A DNA stretch of 64,000 bases from Streptomyces venezuelae ATCC 10712 (GCF_008639165.1 NZ_CP029197.1:3596001-3660000); one strand, 5' to 3'; counted from the stretch's first letter, positions 22,663 to 33,102 are shown. Notes: a model not told the origin generated them from the letters alone. Program-made: numbers and translations.

Positions 22663-25071
22663 TCAGACGCCCCTCCGCGCCCTCGACGTCGGCAGGAACA
22701 CGCCCGCGACCACCGTGACCGCCACCGCGCCCGCGATCAACCCGCCCACCGGGAGCGGCAGATAGGGCAGCCCGCCGGTGACCGACCAGGCCACGGCCGT
22801 CAGCGGGAGCGCGGCCACCACGGCCCCGACGATCAGCCCCGCGCCGGTCAGGAACCCCGCCTCCAGGCCGAGCATCCGGCGCAGCTGACCGGCCGACGCG
22901 CCCACCTGGCCGAGCAGCTGGAGTTCGCCGCGCCGTCCGGCTCCGATGAGGGCGAGGGTGCTGAGGACGGAGAGGAGGGTGAGGCCGCCGATCGCGGCGA
23001 CGATCGCGGCGGAGACGATCCCGTTCAGCTCGGCTCCCGGCATGCTCACCTGCTCGGGGGCCACGGAGGAGCCCGCAGGGCCCTGCCCGGTGGACGCCAG
23101 TACGCGCGCCGGGTACGGGTCGCTCATGTGCGGGGCCAGTTCGCCCTTCGGCAGGAGGAACTCGCCGAGCGCGAGCGACCGTTCGTAGACGGCCACCACC
23201 CGGAGCCGCTTCTCCACGCCGTCCCCGAGGCGCAGTTCGACCGTGGAACCGGGCCGCACGTCGAGCGAGTCGGCCCGGTCCTTGCCGACCGCGACCGTGC
23301 CCGGCGCGGCGAGTCCGGCCAGGTCGCCGGAGACGACACCGGGGTCGAGGGTGCCGGCGAGGCCCGCCGCGTCCACGCCGAGGACCGGCAGCCGGTCGAG
23401 CCGCGGGTCACCGGCCTCCGAGCGGGCCAGGACGACCGTGGACCGCAGGACGTCCGTGGCCGTCCGGACTCCGGGCAGCTTCCGCGCCTGCTCCGCCGTC
23501 GTGCCGGAGAGCGCGAGGTCCGCGGTCGTCGCGGCCCGTGCCTGGGTCTCGGCCGCCCGCTCCATCGTCATGCCGGCCGAGAGCTGGACCAGCGCGAAGG
23601 AGGTGACGAGGACGACGGGGACGAGCGCCGCGCCGAGGCGCCGCGAGTGGGCGTTCGCGGCGGCGGCGGTGAGCCGTCCGGGCGCGCCCCCGAGCCTGCG
23701 GAAGGGCCGGTCGAGGACCTTCATGGCGGCTGCCGCGATCCAGGGGCCGAGCACCGCGCACCCGGAGACCAGGGTCACGGTGGCGGCTCCCGCGGCGGCG
23801 CCGGCCGCGTCGCCGCTCTGGGCGGTGGCCGTGATCGCCGCCGCCACGCCGAGCAGGAGCAGCACGATGCCGGTGACGCGCCGCCCGTGGCCCTTGCCCG
23901 GGCGGCCGGGCCGCCGGGCCGCGAAGAGGACGACGAGGCGGGTGATCCCGACCACGACGGCGGCGGCGACGAGGGTGGCCGCGAACAGCCAGGTCGGGGC
24001 GGGGAGTTCGAGGCCCTCGGGGACGATTCCGGTACGGCCCCGCAGCGCCGACCACAGCCCGTGGAACACCGGTACGGCCACGACCGCGCCGGCCAGCGCC
24101 GCGAGACCCGCGACCCTGGTCACCTCCCGGCCCGCCGAGGCCCTGATCTGACGGGGCGTCGCGCCGACCGAGAGCAGCAACTCCCGCTCGGCGGAGCGCT
24201 GCTGGAGCGCCTGTCCGACGAGGGAGGCGAGGACGAGTGCGGCGATGAGGACGACCGTTCCGGAGACGGCGGCGAGGAGCTGGAGGAGTTCGGTGCGCGC
24301 GGGCGGCGCGGCGAGGTGCTCGGCGGCGCCCCGCCCGTCGCCGGTGAACGCGCGGAGCGGCTGCCCCGAAGCGGTGTCCTTGAGTCCGGCCCGGTCCAGG
24401 GCGGCCCGTACGCGCGCGTGGAGGGTGTCCACGGGGACGCCGGGCTCGGCGAGGACGCCCACGGCGTCGACGGCGCCCGGGTGCCCGGCGAGCCTGCGGG
24501 CCTCCGCCGCCGTGACGTACAGCGCGGCGGGCCCGTCGGCGATGCCGACGACCTTCCGTCCGGCGACGGTGTCGCCGAGGCGCGCGCCGGACGCGGCGCC
24601 CATGACGGCCTCGTCGGCGGCGCGCGGCTCGCGGCCGCCGGTCAGCCGGTACGGGGCGAGCTGGGCGGCGTCCCAGGACCGGCCGGGGTAGGTGGGCGCC
24701 CCCGGGGCCCGTACGACGAACAGGTGGTCCGGCACCGCGGCGCGGACGCCCGGTACGGCCCGCAGGACGTCGACGGCCGCGCCGGGGACCCGTACCCGCT
24801 CGGTCAGGCCGGCCGTGACCGTCCTCGGCTCGCTGCCCCACGGCTTCGTCCGCCAGCTGACCTCCTGGTCACCGGCGACGACCACGGGCGCGGCCGCGTA
24901 CCGCTCCACGCGCGCGTGGCCGAGCCCGGCCGAACCGACGGCGAGGGCAAGGGCCCCGAGCAGCGTGGAGGTGACGAGGACGGCGGCGAAGACCGCGGCC
25001 CACGCCTTGCGGTGCGCGCGCAGCGAGCGGCTGGCGAGCAGCCGGACGGCGGGATTCCGCAGCGGCTTCAC
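22663..25071 (-). CDS. FtsX-like ABC transporter permease
   Basis: An 802-residue membrane protein with two FtsX cores. The first helix is at residues 25-50 (AVFAAVLVTSTLLGALALAV), followed by a large outer domain (about 55-250), three helices, a central pair of helices, a second outer domain (TTADLALSGTTAEQARKLPG onward) and a C-terminal set of three helices. GTG 25071 overlaps the ATPase stop as GTGA. Together they form a MacB-like exporter or envelope-stress complex that probably responds to the convergent two-component system. Substrate unknown. Confidence 0.92.
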   Translation of the reverse strand: MKPLRNPAVRLLASRSLRAHRKAWAAVFAAVLVTSTLLGALALAVGSAGLGHARVERYAAAPVVVAGDQEVSWRTKPWGSEPRTVTAGLTERVRVPGAAVDVLRAVPGVRAAVPDHLFVVRAPGAPTYPGRSWDAAQLAPYRLTGGREPRAADEAVMGAASGARLGDTVAGRKVVGIADGPAALYVTAAEARRLAGHPGAVDAVGVLAEPGVPVDTLHARVRAALDRAGLKDTASGQPLRAFTGDGRGAAEHLAAPPARTELLQLLAAVSGTVVLIAALVLASLVGQALQQRSAERELLLSVGATPRQIRASAGREVTRVAGLAALAGAVVAVPVFHGLWSALRGRTGIVPEGLELPAPTWLFAATLVAAAVVVGITRLVVLFAARRPGRPGKGHGRRVTGIVLLLLGVAAAITATAQSGDAAGAAAGAATVTLVSGCAVLGPWIAAAAMKVLDRPFRRLGGAPGRLTAAAANAHSRRLGAALVPVVLVTSFALVQLSAGMTMERAAETQARAATTADLALSGTTAEQARKLPGVRTATDVLRSTVVLARSEAGDPRLDRLPVLGVDAAGLAGTLDPGVVSGDLAGLAAPGTVAVGKDRADSLDVRPGSTVELRLGDGVEKRLRVVAVYERSLALGEFLLPKGELAPHMSDPYPARVLASTGQGPAGSSVAPEQVSMPGAELNGIVSAAIVAAIGGLTLLSVLSTLALIGAGRRGELQLLGQVGASAGQLRRMLGLEAGFLTGAGLIVGAVVAALPLTAVAWSVTGGLPYLPLPVGGLIAGAVAVTVVAGVFLPTSRARRGV

Positions 25072-25940
25072 CGGATCACCGCCGTACGGGCCGGGGCCGT
25101 CGGAGCGTTCGAAGCCGTAGCAGCCGCCGGGGCCGTGGCGGCCGTCGTGGCCGTCGGGCGGAACCGGTGGTCGTTCCCCGCGCCCAGCATCCGTCGTACG
25201 CCGTGCTCGTCGGGGTGGTCGAGGTGCCCGGCGAGCCGTCCCCGGTCGAGGAACACGGCCTCGTCCGTCCAGGCGGCGGCCACCGGGTCGTGGGTGACGA
25301 GGACGACCGTGGTGCCGCGCTCGTCGACCGCGCGCCGCAGCAGGGCGAGCACCCCGGCGGCCGTGACCGGGTCGAGCGCGGCGGTCGGCTCGTCGGCGAA
25401 GACGATGTCGGGTTCGTTGACCAGGGCGCGGGCGATGGCCACCCGCTGGCGCTGACCGCCGGAGAGGTCCTCCGGCCGGTCCCCGGCCCGGTCGGCGAGC
25501 CCGACGGCCGCGAGTCCTGCGAGGGCGCGGGCGTCGAGGGCGCGCCCTTCGCGGGCCCCGGCGAGGAGCAGCGGCAGGGTGACGTTCTCCCGCACGTCGA
25601 GCGCGGAGACGAGGTTCAGCGACTGGAAGACGAAGCCGACCCGGTCCCGCCGGAGCCGGGTCAGACCGGCCGTCTTCAGGGTGGCGAGGTCGGTGCCGCC
25701 GATCCGTACCGTGCCGGTCGTCGGCCGTTCGAGTCCGGCGGCGCACCGCAGCAGGGTGGACTTGCCGGAGCCGGACGGGCCCATCACCGCCACGAACCGG
25801 CCGCGCGGCACGACCAGGCTCACCCCGTCGAGCGCGGGCGCCCCGCGTCCGCCGTACGTCCGGCCCACCCCGTCGAGGGAGAGGGCCGCGTCCAGGGCGC
25901 CGAGGGCGCCGCTCCGGGTCGCCGTTGTCGTCGTCTTCAT
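25068..25940 (-). CDS. ABC transporter ATP-binding protein
   Basis: A 290-residue ATPase: Walker [11 protein letters not shown]-loop [11 protein letters not shown], signature [15 protein letters not shown], Walker [14 protein letters not shown] and VLVTHD. The C-terminal 40 residues are an Ala/Thr/Pro-rich tail. Start ATG 25940 follows a -10-like TAGCGT by 7 nt without a ribosome binding site; a 27-codon upstream extension would run through the palindrome and is unlikely. It is coupled to the permease by a 4-bp overlap. Confidence 0.93.
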   Translation of the reverse strand: MKTTTTATRSGALGALDAALSLDGVGRTYGGRGAPALDGVSLVVPRGRFVAVMGPSGSGKSTLLRCAAGLERPTTGTVRIGGTDLATLKTAGLTRLRRDRVGFVFQSLNLVSALDVRENVTLPLLLAGAREGRALDARALAGLAAVGLADRAGDRPEDLSGGQRQRVAIARALVNEPDIVFADEPTAALDPVTAAGVLALLRRAVDERGTTVVLVTHDPVAAAWTDEAVFLDRGRLAGHLDHPDEHGVRRMLGAGNDHRFRPTATTAATAPAAATASNAPTAPARTAVIR

Positions 25941-25947
25941 GGCGACA

Positions 25948-25953
25948 ACGCTA
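25948..25953 (-). promoter_or_regulatory. -10 hexamer of the ABC operon
   Basis: TAGCGT on the minus strand, 7 nt before the ATG at 25940, implying a leaderless mRNA. The palindrome centre then lies near -67. Confidence 0.5.
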
Positions 25954-25989
25954 GAAAAGTGCAGGTCAGGACGGTATGGGGCTGGCTTC

Positions 25990-26025
25990 CTGGTTGGGGG
26001 TGGAGCTAGCTCCACCCCCAACCAG
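25990..26025. promoter_or_regulatory. 36-bp perfect palindrome containing operator copy 2
   Basis: Every base from 25990 to 26025 pairs about a centre at 26007/26008. Its core, 26000-26017 (GGTGGAGC-TA-GCTCCACC), has the same arms as copy 1 at 20610. It lies 11 bp past the tmk stop and 50-85 bp before the ABC ATPase start, so it can serve as the tmk terminator and as operator of the ABC operon. Confidence 0.75.
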
Positions 26026-26036
26026 CGGGAAGGTCG

Positions 26037-29000
26037 TCAGCGGCGGCGCCGAGGGCCCTCGTCGTCGTGCGGGCCGAACAGCTCGTCCGCGAGCGTCGGG
26101 AGATCGTCGAGCGGCGTCTCCTCCGCCCAGTCGGAGCGGCGCCGCGGCCGGCCGTTCTCGTCGAGCTGGGGCAGCTCACGGGTCCGGTCGTTGGCACCCT
26201 GCGGCTCCTGCCGGGCGTCCCGGAAGATGCCCTGCGGGACCCGGTCCGTGGGGTCGGACGCCCGGGTGTCCCGTACGGGAGGGAGCACGGCGGTCGACTC
26301 GGTGTCCCGTACGGGGGGCAGCACCGCGGTCTCGTCGGCGGCCCGCTCCTCGCGGATCCGGGGCAGGACGCTGGTCTCGGCCTCCGGCTCGGGGAGCTTC
26401 ACGATCGGGGTGGCGACGGTGACCTCGTCGGGCGAGACGGTCGGCTCGTCGGACCCGGCGGCCGGCTTCCCGGCCCCATCAGCCCCGGCTGCCTTCCCGC
26501 CCGTCCCGTCCTGCTTCACGATCGGGGTCGGCTGGGTGACCTCGTTGGCCGAGAGTTCGAAGGCCGCGGCCTCGGCGGCACGCGCCGCCCGCTCGGCGGC
26601 GGCGTTCGCCTCCGCCTCGGCCTTCTCCCGGGCGGCCTTGGCCTCGGCGACCGCCTTCGCCTCCGCCGCTGCCTTCCTCTCGGCGGCGGCACGCTCGGCG
26701 GCGGCCTTGGCCGCCTCGGCCCGGAGGGCTGCGGCGGCTTCCGCGGCGGCCCGCTCGGCGGCCGCCCGCTCCGCCGCGGCCTTCGCGGCCGCCTCGGCCG
26801 CGAGCTTCTCCGCGGCGGCCTTCGCCGCGGCCTCCTCCGCCGCCTTCGCGGCAGCGGCGGCCTCGGCCATCCGGCGGGCCTCCTCGGCGCGGAGCAGCGC
26901 CTCCTCCGCCTTGCGCTGCTTCTCCAGGCGGCGCTCCTCGGCCTCGGCCCGGAGGCGGGCCTCCTCCTCGGCCTCCTTGCGGAGCCGCTCCTGCTCCTCC
27001 TGGCGGGCCTTCTCCTCGGCGGCGAGGCGCCTGCGCTCCTCCTCGGCCGCGGCCTCGGCGGCGAGGCGGGCCTCCTCGGCCCTGCGCCGGGCCTCCTCGG
27101 CCTGTCGCTCGGCCTCCAGGCGGCGCGCTTCTTCCTCCTCGCGGCGCTTGCGCTCCTCCTCCTCGGCGCGGAGCTTGGCGAGCTGCTCCTGGCGCTCGCG
27201 CTCCAGGCGCTCCTCCTCGGCCTTGCGGGCGGCCTCTTCCTCGGCCTTGCGGCGCGCCTCCTCCTCCGCCTTCCGGCGGGCTTCCTCGACGGCCTTCACC
27301 TCGGCCTCGGAGAGCGGCAGCATCCGGTCGAGCCGGTGGCGTACGACGGTGGTGACGGCCTCGGGCTCCTGGCCCGCGTCGACGACGAGGTAGCGGGAGG
27401 GGTCGGCGGCCGCGAGGGCGAGGAATCCGGCCCGTACGCGCGCGTGGAACTCCGGCGGCTCGGACTCCAGCCGGTCAGGTGCCTCGGTGAACCGTTCCCG
27501 CGCGGTCTCCGGGGAGACGTCGAGGACCACGGTCAGGTGGGGGACGAGTCCGTCGGTCGCCCAGCGGGAGATGCGGGCGATCTCGGTCGGGGACAGATCG
27601 CGGCCCGCGCCCTGGTAGGCGACGGAGGAGTCGATGTACCGGTCGGAGAGGACGATCGCGCCCCGCTCCAGGGCGGGCCGGACCAGGGAGTCGACGTGCT
27701 CGGCGCGGTCGGCCGCGTACAGCAGGGCCTCGGCGCGGTTCGAGAGCCCCGCCGACGACACGTCGAGGAGGATCGAGCGGAGGCGCTTGCCGATGGGGGT
27801 GGCACCGGGCTCGCGGGTGACGACGACCTCGTGGCCCTTGGCACGGATCCACTCGGCGAGCGCCTGGACCTGGGTGGACTTGCCGGCTCCGTCGCCGCCT
27901 TCCAGGGCGATGAAGAAGCCGGTCGGGGAGGGCGCCTGCACCGGGTCGGAGCCGCGCAGCGCGTCGCGCAGGTCGCGGCGGAGCGGGACGCCCGCCCGGT
28001 CGTCGGTCTTCGCGAGGACGAGCGCGGCGACGGGCAGCAGCAGGGCGCCGATCAGCGCGAGGGTGAAGGCGGCGCCGCCGTGCGCGAGGACGAGCTCGTC
28101 GGAGGCGAGGCGGTGCGGGCCGATCGCGGCGGCGAGCAGCGGCGCGGCGAGCGCGCCGAGGCCCATGGCGACCCGGGCGGCGGCCTGGAGGTGCTCGGTG
28201 GTCCTGGCCCTGCGGGGTTCCTCGGTCTCCTGGTCGACGAGTGTGTGGCCGGTGTTGGCGGCGACTCCGGCCGCGTATCCGGCGAGCACGGCGAGGAACA
28301 GCACGGTGGCCGTGTCCGGCACCAGGCCCATGGCGATCAGGGCGATGCCGGTGACGGCGGTCGCGAGGGCGAGCAGCCGGCGCCGGGAGAGCACGGGCAG
28401 GACGTGGACCGCGGTGCGGATGCCGACGGCGGTGGCGCCGCTGAGGGCCAGGATCAGGAGGGCGTACGTGACGGGCCCGCCGCCGAGGTCGTACGCGTGG
28501 AGGACGGCGACGGACGCGGCGGCGGCGATGGCCCCGGCGACGGTGGCGCAGGTCAGCACGAGCAGGGGCAGGGCCCCGGTGCGGCCCTTCTCGGGCCCGC
28601 CTCCACTGCCGGTACGGCCCTTCTCCGGCGCGCCTCCACTGCCGGTACGGCCCTTCTCGGGCGCGCCCGCGGTGCCGGTGCCGGTCTTCTCGGTGGTCGG
28701 CCTGCGCAGGCCCTCCAGGGGCGAGCGGGGCCGGGGCGTCTCTCCGCCGGGCAGCGTCATCGCGTACAGCACGGTGACGGAGGCGGCGAACAGACCGGCG
28801 GCGACGTACGAGGCGAGGGCGGCCTGGTGCAGCGAGAACCAGTCGAGTCCGGCGCCGAGCAGCTCGCCGATCAGGGTGGCGAGGAGCAGGACGGCGGCGG
28901 CCGCCGGGACGGCGAGGAAGCCGGTGCGGCGGGAGAGCTGCCGCAGCGCGCCGAGGTGGTCGGGCAGCGGCCGTACGGCGCCGCCCTCGATCGGCGGGGC

Positions 29001-29525
29001 GGGCAGCAGCGCGGGCGCGGCGCCTTCGCGGCTGATCGTCCAGAGCCGCTCGGCGGCTCCGGCGACGAAGACGGTGCCGAGCAGGTACCAGAGGGCGCTG
29101 TCGGGGGTCCAGTCGATCCAGAGCGGCGCGATGACGAGCAGCGCGATCCGGACACCGTCGGCGCCGATCATGGTCCAGCGCCGGTCGAGCGCGCCGCCGG
29201 TCCCGGTGAGGGCGGTCAGCGGCCCGAGGAGTACGGCCCCGAAGAGGACCGAGGCCAGCAGGCGGGCGCCGACGACGGCGGCCACGGCGAACGCGGCCCC
29301 CCGGTAGCCCCCGCCGAGCGCACCCTCCGCGACGGCCGCCTGGAGGCCGAGCAGGACGAGGACGAGGAGCGCGAGGGCGTCGCCGGTGCTGCCGACGACG
29401 TGGGCGCTCCACAGCCTGCGCAATGGCTGGTGGCGCAAGAGGGCGCGTACGGCACGCTCCCTGGAATCCGCGACGAGTGCGGCGTCGGAATCGCCGAGGC
29501 GGTCTGGCTGCTCTGCTCGCGTCAT
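26037..29525 (-). CDS. tmk: membrane domain-thymidylate kinase-coiled-coil fusion
   Basis: A 1,162-residue triple fusion. Residues 1-530 form an MFS-like membrane domain with about 10-12 helices, interrupted by a cytoplasmic linker holding an 11-residue repeat ([11 protein letters not shown]). Residues about 535-735 are dTMP kinase: P-loop [25 protein letters not shown], and the DRY motif [14 protein letters not shown]. The enzyme makes dTDP from dTMP and ATP. Residues 735-1010 are an Ala/Glu/Arg coiled coil. The C-terminal 150 residues are acidic and disordered-looking, with repeats (TPIVK twice; AVLPPVRDT twice). The membrane-tmk fusion is standard in Streptomyces; the long coiled coil is more unusual. 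It lies just downstream of topA. Confidence 0.95.
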   Translation of the reverse strand: MTRAEQPDRLGDSDAALVADSRERAVRALLRHQPLRRLWSAHVVGSTGDALALLVLVLLGLQAAVAEGALGGGYRGAAFAVAAVVGARLLASVLFGAVLLGPLTALTGTGGALDRRWTMIGADGVRIALLVIAPLWIDWTPDSALWYLLGTVFVAGAAERLWTISREGAAPALLPAPPIEGGAVRPLPDHLGALRQLSRRTGFLAVPAAAAVLLLATLIGELLGAGLDWFSLHQAALASYVAAGLFAASVTVLYAMTLPGGETPRPRSPLEGLRRPTTEKTGTGTAGAPEKGRTGSGGAPEKGRTGSGGGPEKGRTGALPLLVLTCATVAGAIAAAASVAVLHAYDLGGGPVTYALLILALSGATAVGIRTAVHVLPVLSRRRLLALATAVTGIALIAMGLVPDTATVLFLAVLAGYAAGVAANTGHTLVDQETEEPRRARTTEHLQAAARVAMGLGALAAPLLAAAIGPHRLASDELVLAHGGAAFTLALIGALLLPVAALVLAKTDDRAGVPLRRDLRDALRGSDPVQAPSPTGFFIALEGGDGAGKSTQVQALAEWIRAKGHEVVVTREPGATPIGKRLRSILLDVSSAGLSNRAEALLYAADRAEHVDSLVRPALERGAIVLSDRYIDSSVAYQGAGRDLSPTEIARISRWATDGLVPHLTVVLDVSPETARERFTEAPDRLESEPPEFHARVRAGFLALAAADPSRYLVVDAGQEPEAVTTVVRHRLDRMLPLSEAEVKAVEEARRKAEEEARRKAEEEAARKAEEERLERERQEQLAKLRAEEEERKRREEEEARRLEAERQAEEARRRAEEARLAAEAAAEEERRRLAAEEKARQEEQERLRKEAEEEARLRAEAEERRLEKQRKAEEALLRAEEARRMAEAAAAAKAAEEAAAKAAAEKLAAEAAAKAAAERAAAERAAAEAAAALRAEAAKAAAERAAAERKAAAEAKAVAEAKAAREKAEAEANAAAERAARAAEAAAFELSANEVTQPTPIVKQDGTGGKAAGADGAGKPAAGSDEPTVSPDEVTVATPIVKLPEPEAETSVLPRIREERAADETAVLPPVRDTESTAVLPPVRDTRASDPTDRVPQGIFRDARQEPQGANDRTRELPQLDENGRPRRRSDWAEETPLDDLPTLADELFGPHDDEGPRRRR
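28583..28681. repeat. 33-bp tandem repeat in the tmk membrane-domain linker
   Basis: Three units start at 28583, 28616 and 28649, encoding [15 protein letters not shown] 11-residue repeats in a predicted cytoplasmic loop. Confidence 0.85.
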
Positions 29526-29616
29526 CCGTCCACCCTATCCGGACGGCCTGACACCCCGCGGCCTCCGCCCGAACATCCGGACGAGCCTGTGACAGGACGG
29601 ACGCCGGGGGAACGGA

Positions 29617-29644
29617 AGGGGCGGAGGAATCATCCTCCGCCCCT
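29617..29644 (-). terminator. topA terminator
   Basis: Perfect 12-bp stem (aggggcggagga / tcctccgcccct) with a 4-nt loop, 27 bp beyond the topA stop. Confidence 0.75.
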
Positions 29645-29670
29645 CACGTCACACAGGTACCGAAGGCCGG

Positions 29671-32511
29671 CTACTCCGGCTTCGCCGCCGCGGTCTTCTT
29701 CGCCGCGGTCGTCTTCTTCGCCGTCGTCGTCTTCTTCACGGCCGTCTTCTTGGCGGCGGTGGTCTTCTTCGCCGCCGTCTTCGTGGCCGTCTTCTTCGCG
29801 GTGGTCGTCTTCTTCGCCGGGGCCTTCTTGGCGGCCTTCTTCGCCGGTCCCTTGGCCCGCTTCTCGGCGAGCAGCTCGTAACCGCGCTCCGGCGTGATGT
29901 CCTCGACGCTGTCGCCGGTCCGCAGGGTGGCGTTGGTCTCGCCGTCGGTCACGTACGGACCGAAGCGGCCGTCCTTGACCACCACGGGCTTCTCGCTGAC
30001 CGGGTCGGTGCCCAGCTCCTTCAGCGGCGGCTTGGCCGCGGCCCGGCCCCGCTGCTTCGGCTGGGCGTAGATCGCGAGCGCCTCTTCGAGGGTGATCGTG
30101 AAGAGCTGCTCCTCCTCGGTGAGCGACCGCGAGTCCGTGCCCTTCTTCAGGTACGGGCCGTAGCGGCCGTTCTGCGCGGTGATCTCGACGCCCTCGGCGT
30201 CCGCGCCGACGACCCGGGGCAGGGACATCAGCCGGAGCGCGTCCTCCAGGGTGACGGTGTCGAGGCTCATCGACTTGAAGAGCGAGGCCGTGCGCGGCTT
30301 CACCGCGTTCTTGCCGGTCTTCGGGGTGCCCTCGGGCAGGATCTCCGTGACGTACGGGCCGTAGCGGCCGTCCTTCGCGACGATCTGGTTCCCGCTGACC
30401 GGGTCGGCGCCCAGCTCGAAGTCGCCGCTCGGCTTGGCCAGCAGCTCCTCGGCGAGCTCGACGGTCAGCTCGTCGGGCGCGAGGTCCTCGGGGACGTCGG
30501 CCCGCTGGTGGCCCTCCGCGTCCTTCTCGCCGCGCTCGACGTACGGGCCGTAGCGGCCGACGCGGAGCACGATGTCGTTGCCGACGGGGAAGGAGGAGAT
30601 CTCGCGGGCGTCGATCGCGCCGAGGTCGGTGACGAGCTCCTTCAGACCGCCGAGGTGGTCGCCGTCGCCGTTCCCGGCGTCCGCGGCGCCGCCGGCGGCG
30701 GCCGTACCGCCCCCGGCGTCACCGAAGTAGAAACGCTTCAGCCACGGCACGGCCTGGGCCTCGCCGCGCGCGATGCGGTCGAGGTCGTCCTCCATCTTGG
30801 CGGTGAAGTCGTAGTCGACGAGCCGCCCGAAGTGCTTCTCCAGGAGGTTGACGACGGCGAAGCTCAGGAAGGACGGCACGAGGGCCGTGCCCTTCTTGAA
30901 GACGTAGCCGCGGTCGAGGATCGTGCCGATGATCGACGCGTACGTCGACGGGCGGCCGATCTCGCGCTCTTCGAGCTCCTTGACCAGCGAGGCCTCGGTG
31001 TAGCGGGCCGGCGGCTTGGTCGCGTGGCCGTCCGCCGTGATCTCGTCGGCGGTCAGCGCGTCGCCCTCGGCGACCTGCGGCAGCCGCCGCTCGCGGTCGT
31101 CGAGCTCCGCGTTCGGGTCGTCGGCGCCTTCGACGTAGGCCTTCATGAAGCCGTGGAAGGTGATCGTCTTGCCGGAGGCGCTGAACTCGGCGTCCCGGCC
31201 GTCGGCGGCGCGGCCGCCGATCTTCACCGTGACCGAGTTTCCGGTCGCGTCCTTCATCTGGGAGGCGACGGTCCGCTTCCAGATCAGCTCGTACAGCCGG
31301 AACTGGTCGCCGGTCAGACCGGTCTCCGCCGGGGTGCGGAAACGATCACCCGAAGGGCGAATCGCCTCGTGCGCCTCCTGCGCGTTCTTGACCTTGCCCG
31401 CGTAGACGCGCGGCTTCTCCGGCAGGTAGTCGGCGCCGTACAGCTGCGTGACCTGCGCCCGCGCCGCCGAGACGGCGGTGTCGGAGAGGATCGTGGAGTC
31501 CGTACGCATGTAGGTGATGAAGCCGTTCTCGTACAGCTTCTGCGCCACCTGCATGGTCGCCTTCGCACCGAAGCCCAGCTTGCGGCTCGCCTCCTGCTGG
31601 AGGGTGGTGGTCCGGAAGGGGGCGTACGGGGAGCGGCGGTACGGCTTCGACTCGACCGAGCGCACGGAGAAGGCGGTGTCGGCGAGCGCGGCGGCCAGGG
31701 CGCGGGCGTTCGCCTCGTCCAGGTGGAGCACGCTCTCGCTCTTCAGACGGCCGTCGGCACCGAAGTCACGGCCCTGCGCGACGCGCTTGCCGTCGACCGC
31801 CGCGAGGCGGGCGACCAGCTGGGACGGGTCGCTGGCGTCACCGGAGCGGCCGGTGCCGAAGGTGCCGGTGAGGTCCCAGTACTCGGCGGAGCGGAAGGCG
31901 ATGCGCTCGCGCTCCCGCTCGACGACGAGACGGGTGGCGACGGACTGGACACGGCCGGCCGAGAGGCGCGGCATGACCTTCTTCCACAGGACCGGCGAGA
32001 CCTCGTAGCCGTACAGCCGGTCGAGGATGCGGCGGGTCTCCTGGGCGTCGACCATGCGCTGGTTCAGCTCGCGCGGGTTGGCGACGGCCTCGCGGATGGC
32101 GTCCTTGGTGATCTCGTGGAAGACCATCCGGTGGACCGGGACCTTGGGCTTCAGGACTTCCTGGAGGTGCCACGCGATGGCCTCGCCCTCGCGGTCCTCA
32201 TCGGTGGCGAGGAAGAGCTCGTCGGACTCGGCAAGCAGCTCCTTGAGCTTCCTGACCTGCGCCTTCTTGTCGGCGTTGACGACGTAGATGGGCTGGAAGT
32301 CGTGCTCGACGTCGACCCCGAGGCGGCGCACCTCACCGGTGTACTTCTCGGGCACCTCGGCGGCACCGCTGGGGAGGTCCCGGATGTGCCCGACGCTCGC
32401 CTCGACGACGTAGCCGGGGCCGAGGTAACCCTTGATCGTCTTCGCCTTGGCAGGCGACTCGACGATGACGAGTCGGCGGCCGCCGTGTGCGGCTTCGCTG
32501 GTCGGGGACAA
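29671..32511 (-). CDS. topA: DNA topoisomerase I
   Basis: A 946-residue type IA topoisomerase. The N-terminal Toprim domain is clear (RRLVIVESPAKAKTI, then ATDEDREGEAIAWHL). The active-site tyrosine is in GFITYMRTDST. The C-terminal half carries four repeats of the actinobacterial type (DGRYGPYV, NGRYGPYL, DGRFGPYV). The tail has about 60 residues of Lys/Ala/Thr (AKKTTTAKKTATKTAAKK), typical of Streptomyces TopA and linked to processivity. It relaxes negative supercoils. The TTG at 32511 (SPTSEAAHGG follows) agrees with the usual Streptomyces start; a longer in-frame extension to 32619 is not conserved-looking. Confidence 0.96.
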   Translation of the reverse strand: MSPTSEAAHGGRRLVIVESPAKAKTIKGYLGPGYVVEASVGHIRDLPSGAAEVPEKYTGEVRRLGVDVEHDFQPIYVVNADKKAQVRKLKELLAESDELFLATDEDREGEAIAWHLQEVLKPKVPVHRMVFHEITKDAIREAVANPRELNQRMVDAQETRRILDRLYGYEVSPVLWKKVMPRLSAGRVQSVATRLVVERERERIAFRSAEYWDLTGTFGTGRSGDASDPSQLVARLAAVDGKRVAQGRDFGADGRLKSESVLHLDEANARALAAALADTAFSVRSVESKPYRRSPYAPFRTTTLQQEASRKLGFGAKATMQVAQKLYENGFITYMRTDSTILSDTAVSAARAQVTQLYGADYLPEKPRVYAGKVKNAQEAHEAIRPSGDRFRTPAETGLTGDQFRLYELIWKRTVASQMKDATGNSVTVKIGGRAADGRDAEFSASGKTITFHGFMKAYVEGADDPNAELDDRERRLPQVAEGDALTADEITADGHATKPPARYTEASLVKELEEREIGRPSTYASIIGTILDRGYVFKKGTALVPSFLSFAVVNLLEKHFGRLVDYDFTAKMEDDLDRIARGEAQAVPWLKRFYFGDAGGGTAAAGGAADAGNGDGDHLGGLKELVTDLGAIDAREISSFPVGNDIVLRVGRYGPYVERGEKDAEGHQRADVPEDLAPDELTVELAEELLAKPSGDFELGADPVSGNQIVAKDGRYGPYVTEILPEGTPKTGKNAVKPRTASLFKSMSLDTVTLEDALRLMSLPRVVGADAEGVEITAQNGRYGPYLKKGTDSRSLTEEEQLFTITLEEALAIYAQPKQRGRAAAKPPLKELGTDPVSEKPVVVKDGRFGPYVTDGETNATLRTGDSVEDITPERGYELLAEKRAKGPAKKAAKKAPAKKTTTAKKTATKTAAKKTTAAKKTAVKKTTTAKKTTAAKKTAAAKPE

Positions 32512-32604
32512 CTTCGCTCTTCTCTCCGGTTCGACACTCTCTGGGCACGTACGGCGCTGGCACGCACGGCAGCGGCACGGACGGTGACGCTCCCGTCGCT
32601 GCGG

Positions 32605-32635
32605 AGTGTGACGGTACAACCCGCCCCCGTGTCAA
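32605..32635 (-). promoter_or_regulatory. possible topA promoter
   Basis: A consensus -35 TTGACA (32635-32630) is followed by CACACT (32610-32605) with a long 19-bp spacer. TACCGT at 32616-32611 is an alternative but too close. The wide spacer would suit a supercoiling-sensitive promoter (inference). Confidence 0.3.
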
Positions 32636-32749
32636 ACGGCGAAAGCCCGCAACGGCCACTCGAACGGTAACCCGAGTCCTGGCATTCCTGCCGCCCGGAC
32701 TCCCGGTCGGGCGGGGCGCGCCAGGATCGGGGGGAGAGGACGGGAGGGA

Positions 32750-32947
32750 TCAGAGGCGGCCGAAGCACCAGACGCCGAGCACGAGGAAGACGGCGCCGAA
32801 GAGGCTCGTCACCGCGACCGCCGCCCGCGGTCCGACCCCGTACGCCACGGGCTCACGGTGCAGTGTCCGCACGGCGGTCCACAGCAGCAGCGCGGCTCCG
32901 AACAGCGTGAACGCCGCCCCCGCGAAGATCGCCGGCCCGCTCTCCAT
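32750..32947 (-). CDS. small two-helix membrane protein
   Basis: A 65-residue protein with two membrane helices (AIFAGAAFTLFGAALLLWTA and RAAVAVTSLFGAVFLVLGVW) separated by a short basic loop. ATG 32947 gives the compact form; a longer frame starting at 33304 is mostly non-coding. Function unknown. Confidence 0.65.
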   Translation of the reverse strand: MESGPAIFAGAAFTLFGAALLLWTAVRTLHREPVAYGVGPRAAVAVTSLFGAVFLVLGVWCFGRL

Positions 32948-33102
32948 GCCCGTACCCCGTTCCGTCCACGTGCGGTGGTTCGTCTCCCTGAGCCGAGGCT
33001 GGCACCTTCCGGCGTCCTGGGTGCGAATTCCGGGTGAACGACGCGGAGCGTCCCGTACGCTTTCACGAAGATGGCCGGTAGTGACCCACCCCTCCCTTTC
33101 CG

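Noticed and set aside
26067..29897. A 1,276-codon plus-strand frame opposite tmk
   Set aside because: Gly/Leu-rich low-complexity mirror of the Ala/Glu/Arg coiled coil; the minus strand encodes thymidylate kinase.
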